Below, one piece after another: positions 22,809-25,431 of a DNA stretch of 25,431 nt; position 1 is the stretch's first letter; each line of letters opens with the position of its first letter. Below the pieces are notes generated by a model. That model saw only the letters and a list, made by a program, of their open reading frames with translations, did not search any database and had not been told where the DNA came from. The stretch lies in NCBI GenBank assembly GCA_021647375.1, contig JAKIUV010000037.1, positions 1 to 25,431 of the forward strand, read 5' to 3'. The position numbers and the translations under genes were made by a program. Origin of the DNA: Robiginitomaculum sp. (lineage in GTDB: Bacteria > Pseudomonadota > Alphaproteobacteria > Caulobacterales > Maricaulaceae).

Positions 22809-24758
22809 TTACTGACAGGCTAAACACTCATCATAATCCGTCGGTGCGGCAGCTTGCATTGCAGCTTGCATGTCGTCTTCTTGGTCATTGGCCGGTTTGT
22901 CGTCCACAGTGCCCGCGAACGCGGCGCGCTGAACGGATTTTGAGCGGCAATAATACAGAGACTTGACACCCTTTTCCCATGCGCTCCAGTGGAGCATGTG
23001 TAGATCCCATTTATCGACATCACCCGGAATGAAGATGTTGAGGCTTTGGGCTTGGCAGATGAGGGGTGCGCGGTCTGCGGCCAAGTCGATAATCCAGCGC
23101 TGGTCCAACTCGAACGCTGTACGGAATACGGCTTTTTCGTCTTCGGACAGTTCGTCCAAATGTTGCACGGAGCCTTCGTGTTCCAAGATCGAATTCCATA
23201 CTTCCGGTGTGTTCATCCCTTTTTCGTCAAACAATTCTTCCAAAAACTTATTGCGAACGGTGAACGAGCCCGACAAAGTTTTGTGGGTGTAGATATTGGC
23301 CGGAATAGGCTCGATCCCCGCTGAAGTACCGCCGCAAATTATCGAGATAGATGCAGTTGGAGCCACGGCCATTTTGTGAGAGAACCGTGCCATATGTCCA
23401 GCGTCCGCCGCGTCTGGGCAAGCACCGCGCTCGTGGGCTAGCTTAACGCTGGCCGCGTCGGCCTGGCTGCGGATATGTTTAAACAAACGCTTGTTTATAG
23501 CTTTGGCCATGCCGCTTTCAAACGGAACGCCTTTGGATTGGAGCATGGAATGGAAACCCATCAGGCCGAGACCAACAGAGCGCTCGCGCATGGCGGAATA
23601 AACCGCATCAGCCATTTTGGCGGGCGCATTGTCGATATAGTCCTGCAAAACATTATCCAAGAAACGCATAATGTCTTCGATAAATTCAGGATTGTCTTTC
23701 CACTCGTCAAATTTTTCGGCGTTGACCGAGGACAAGCAACACACGGCGGTGCGTTGCCGTCCGGATTTATCCTTGCCTGTGGCCAGCATAATCTCGGCGC
23801 ACAGATTTGATTGTTGAACCCGTAGACCTTGCTCTTTCTGGTGATGGGCAAGGGCTTTATTCACCGTATCCGAAAACACCATATAAGGTTCGCCGGTTTG
23901 CAGGCGCATTTCCAAGATTTTTTGCCATAGCTTGCGAGCGTCAATTTTCTTGATGACTTCGTCAGTTTTAGGAGAACGCAATGCAAATTCATCGCCGTCG
24001 CGTACAGCTTCCATAAATTCATCGGTAATATTAAGGCCGTGGTGAAGGTTTAAACTCTTGCGGTTAAAGTCGCCGCTTGGTTTGCGAATCTCTAGAAATT
24101 CTTCGATCTCCGGGTGGTGAACATCCAGATAAACCGCCGCAGAGCCTCGGCGCAGTGAGCCTTGGGAAATCGCCAATGTCAGACTGTCCATAACCCGGAT
24201 GAACGGGATAATGCCCGATGTCTTGCCAGCCCGGCCAATTTTCTCGCCGATAGAGCGGACATTGCCCCAATATGTGCCAATGCCGCCGCCGTTAGAAGCT
24301 AGCCAGACATTTTCGTTCCACACATCAACAATGCTATCAAGGCTATCGTCTACGGCGTTGAGGAAACAAGAAATCGGCAAGCCGCGCTTGGCACCGCCGT
24401 TAGACAAGATAGGCGTGGCAGGCATGAACCAGAGCTGGGACATATAATCATAAAGGCGCTGGGCGTGTGCTGGGTCGTCTTTGTCGGCGTATACTGTGGC
24501 TACGCGAACAAACATGTCTTGATAGCTTTCTTCGGGGAGAAGGTAGCGGTCAACCAATGTGGTTTTACCGAAATCGGTCAGAAGTCCATCGCGAGAACGG
24601 TCAATCTTGATGTTGCGCACAACTTTTAGATTTGAGGGTGCCTGTGTCTGTACTTGGGTGTCGGGTTTTGCAAATCCAGTAGAAACAGGTTTTTCAATAT
24701 GTAATTCGTCTTCATGTAACCGTGTTGCGGCTGCACCTGTGTTCACTTCTTCGGACAT
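22809..24758 (-). CDS. nrdA: class I ribonucleoside-diphosphate reductase, alpha subunit
   Basis: The 649-residue protein has every catalytic landmark of the large subunit: Cys131 (ISCFLNAVDDSLDS), radical-site QSNLCAEI (Asn318, Cys320, Glu322), partner Cys340 (AVCCLSSVN), radical-transfer tyrosines 602-603 (SLYYCRSKS) and the redox-active tail DECLACQ (Cys645, Cys648). It reduces ribonucleoside diphosphates to deoxy forms for DNA synthesis with the radical subunit NrdB. The first ~45 residues are low-complexity, and no ATP-cone (dATP-sensing domain) is evident. nrdB does not follow; a terminator does. AGGGGG precedes the start by a normal distance. NrdR-like boxes and a CtrA-type site lie upstream. 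Confidence 0.95.
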   Translation of the reverse strand: MSEEVNTGAAATRLHEDELHIEKPVSTGFAKPDTQVQTQAPSNLKVVRNIKIDRSRDGLLTDFGKTTLVDRYLLPEESYQDMFVRVATVYADKDDPAHAQRLYDYMSQLWFMPATPILSNGGAKRGLPISCFLNAVDDSLDSIVDVWNENVWLASNGGGIGTYWGNVRSIGEKIGRAGKTSGIIPFIRVMDSLTLAISQGSLRRGSAAVYLDVHHPEIEEFLEIRKPSGDFNRKSLNLHHGLNITDEFMEAVRDGDEFALRSPKTDEVIKKIDARKLWQKILEMRLQTGEPYMVFSDTVNKALAHHQKEQGLRVQQSNLCAEIMLATGKDKSGRQRTAVCCLSSVNAEKFDEWKDNPEFIEDIMRFLDNVLQDYIDNAPAKMADAVYSAMRERSVGLGLMGFHSMLQSKGVPFESGMAKAINKRLFKHIRSQADAASVKLAHERGACPDAADAGHMARFSHKMAVAPTASISIICGGTSAGIEPIPANIYTHKTLSGSFTVRNKFLEELFDEKGMNTPEVWNSILEHEGSVQHLDELSEDEKAVFRTAFELDQRWIIDLAADRAPLICQAQSLNIFIPGDVDKWDLHMLHWSAWEKGVKSLYYCRSKSVQRAAFAGTVDDKPANDQEDDMQAAMQAAAPTDYDECLACQ

Positions 24759-24862
24759 GTATTTCCCCCTTAGTCATTTACGTTCAAGCCAGCCCTATTG
24801 CTGGATAATGTTTTAAGTATTTCAACGTTTTTTACATCTAATTTACAGCGACGAATTCCGTT

Positions 24863-24882
24863 CAGGTGCCAGCCAGCACCTG
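24863..24882 (-). promoter_or_regulatory. leader hairpin upstream of nrdA
   Basis: CAGGTGC (24863-24869) and GCACCTG (24876-24882) form a perfect 7-bp stem around CAGCCA, about 105 nt before the nrdA ATG and downstream of the NrdR-like boxes, so it would be in the transcript leader. No T-run follows on the minus strand. Confidence 0.45.
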
Positions 24883-24921
24883 CTGTCAGTTCAAAAAATA
24901 TTGGAAACCAAATCGGTCTTC

Positions 24922-24968
24922 GTACTACATATAGTGTTCATTTACGCCACCTCGTCAATACCTAGTGT
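24922..24968 (-). promoter_or_regulatory. two NrdR-like boxes at 31-bp spacing
   Basis: Against the consensus ACACWATATATWGTGT, box 1 (24922-24937) ends ACATATAGTGT and box 2 (24953-24968) reads CAATACCTAGTGT. Their ends are 31 bp apart, the three-turn spacing typical of NrdR box pairs. They lie about 165-210 bp before the nrdA start. NrdR is a zinc/ATP-cone repressor of ribonucleotide reductase genes. Confidence 0.7.
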
Positions 24969-24989
24969 GTCACTTTGTCAATTTTATTG

Positions 24990-25004
24990 TTAATAAGCTG
25001 TTAA
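24990..25004. promoter_or_regulatory. CtrA-type binding site
   Basis: TTAA-TAAGCTG-TTAA matches the TTAA-N7-TTAA consensus of the alphaproteobacterial cell-cycle regulator CtrA exactly. It is 21 bp upstream of the NrdR-like boxes, relative to nrdA. Confidence 0.5.
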
Positions 25005-25114
25005 AAATTTTGGTTAATGCGGGGCTGTTTTTAAAAAATCCTGATATTCAATAGGTTTGCTTGCATAAAAATATTGGGTGATTATTTGAAATTATTTCAA
25101 AAAAAATGTCATGG

Positions 25115-25133
25115 GATTCATCTATAATGATTC
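25115..25133 (+). promoter_or_regulatory. possible -10 element flanked by GANTC methylation sites
   Basis: GATTC at 25115-25119 and again at 25129-25133 bracket a perfect TATAAT (25123-25128). No convincing -35 is present. In CcrM/GcrA-containing Alphaproteobacteria, GANTC near the -10 marks methylation-dependent promoters. Confidence 0.4.
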
Positions 25134-25202
25134 TAGTTTTCAAAGACACAGAACATAAGGTGATTACCCGCAATATCTGGCTAAGGTTGACCGAAGTTTG
25201 AT

Positions 25203-25230
25203 GCGCGAACAACCTAAGGGTGGTTCGCGC
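25203..25230. repeat. 12-bp hairpin in the gene-free region
   Basis: GCGCGAACAACC (25203-25214) pairs with GGTGGTTCGCGC (25219-25230) with one mismatch and a TAAG loop. Further short stems lie downstream (GGCTA/TAGCC near 25280, CAAACCTAA/TTAGGTTTG between ~25290 and 25325). Confidence 0.6.
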
Positions 25231-25371
25231 TTTGAAACATTTTATAGTAATTTGAACCAGGCTAGAGTTGGTGAGGCTAGTTTTTAGCCAAACCTAATCA
25301 ATGGTGTAGCTAGCTTTTAGGTTTGTCCGGTTTTCATAGCACATTGATTGTCCGCTTTGATTGTTGCTGAA

Positions 25372-25422
25372 CTGTGGATATGTGGTCAAGGGCTACTTGG
25401 CCCTTGTCCATCATATCCACAG
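25372..25422. repeat. large imperfect palindrome with DnaA-box-like ends
   Basis: The outer arms CTGTGGATATG (25372-25382) and CATATCCACAG (25412-25422) are perfect inverted repeats; the inner arms CAAGGGC (25387-25393) and GCCCTTG (25400-25406) continue the stem around a 6-nt loop. TGTGGATAT and its inverse differ by one base from the DnaA box TGTGGATAA. Confidence 0.65.
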
Positions 25423-25431
25423 ATTTTCGGG

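Larger units (their letters stand above)
24759..25431. other. 673-bp region without a gene
   Basis: No plausible coding frame was found. From left to right it holds the nrdA ribosome site and leader hairpin, the NrdR-like boxes, a CtrA-type site, an A+T-rich stretch (~24980-25140), a -10 hexamer with GANTC sites, several hairpins and the right-edge palindrome. It could contain a small RNA gene, a replication-linked element, or the control region of a gene beyond the window. Confidence 0.6.

Overview
The window most resembles a chromosomal segment of a marine, stalked-type alphaproteobacterium (Hyphomonadales/Maricaulales-like). This rests on the sdhC-sdhD-sdhA order, the rpoN-hpf-ptsN cluster, DUF885, DUF547 and DUF4197 proteins, a TTAA-N7-TTAA (CtrA-type) site, paired GANTC (CcrM-type) sites and moderate G+C. 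The placement is inferred from gene content, not from a database search. The first ~0.9 kb is the exception: it is strongly A+T-rich and encodes Bacteroidota-looking lipoprotein sequence. It is joined in frame to an alphaproteobacterial-looking serine hydrolase, so it is either foreign DNA or an assembly/amplification chimera.

Layout. 1-1748 (minus): partial lipoprotein and the chimeric hydrolase. 1804-2151: an ArsC-like reductase, divergent from the hydrolase. 2283-6167: three tandem paralogues that combine a lipoprotein signal, a low-complexity linker and a C-terminal beta-barrel-like domain ending in Phe; this is the least explained family here. 6227-8758 (minus): a small exported protein and a DUF885 metallopeptidase-like protein. 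8904-11494: sdhC, sdhD, sdhA. The usual next gene, sdhB, is absent. In its place is a hipBA toxin-antitoxin module (11621-13194), preceded by four HipB-type operators repeating every 26 bp.

13279-15469 holds a DUF4197 lipoprotein and then a small repeat-rich accessory patch: a 55-bp direct repeat, REP-like inverted repeats around a zinc-ribbon ORF, and a broken REP-associated (RAYT/Y1) transposase. 15589-17001 encodes a His-rich, Pro/Arg-rich lipoprotein. 17096-21410 holds rpoN, hpf, ptsN and a Ppx/GppA phosphatase, a nitrogen-PTS/stress cluster that lacks the lpt genes often found before rpoN. 21487-22722 is an exported DUF547 protein. Convergent to it and separated by a strong terminator is nrdA (minus), a class I ribonucleotide reductase large subunit without an obvious ATP-cone.

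The final 673 bp has no gene. It contains the nrdA control region (two NrdR-like boxes 31 bp apart and a CtrA-type site), an A+T-rich stretch, a -10 hexamer flanked by GANTC sites, several hairpins, and a large imperfect palindrome at the right edge with DnaA-box-like outer ends. No rRNA, tRNA or CRISPR array was seen.
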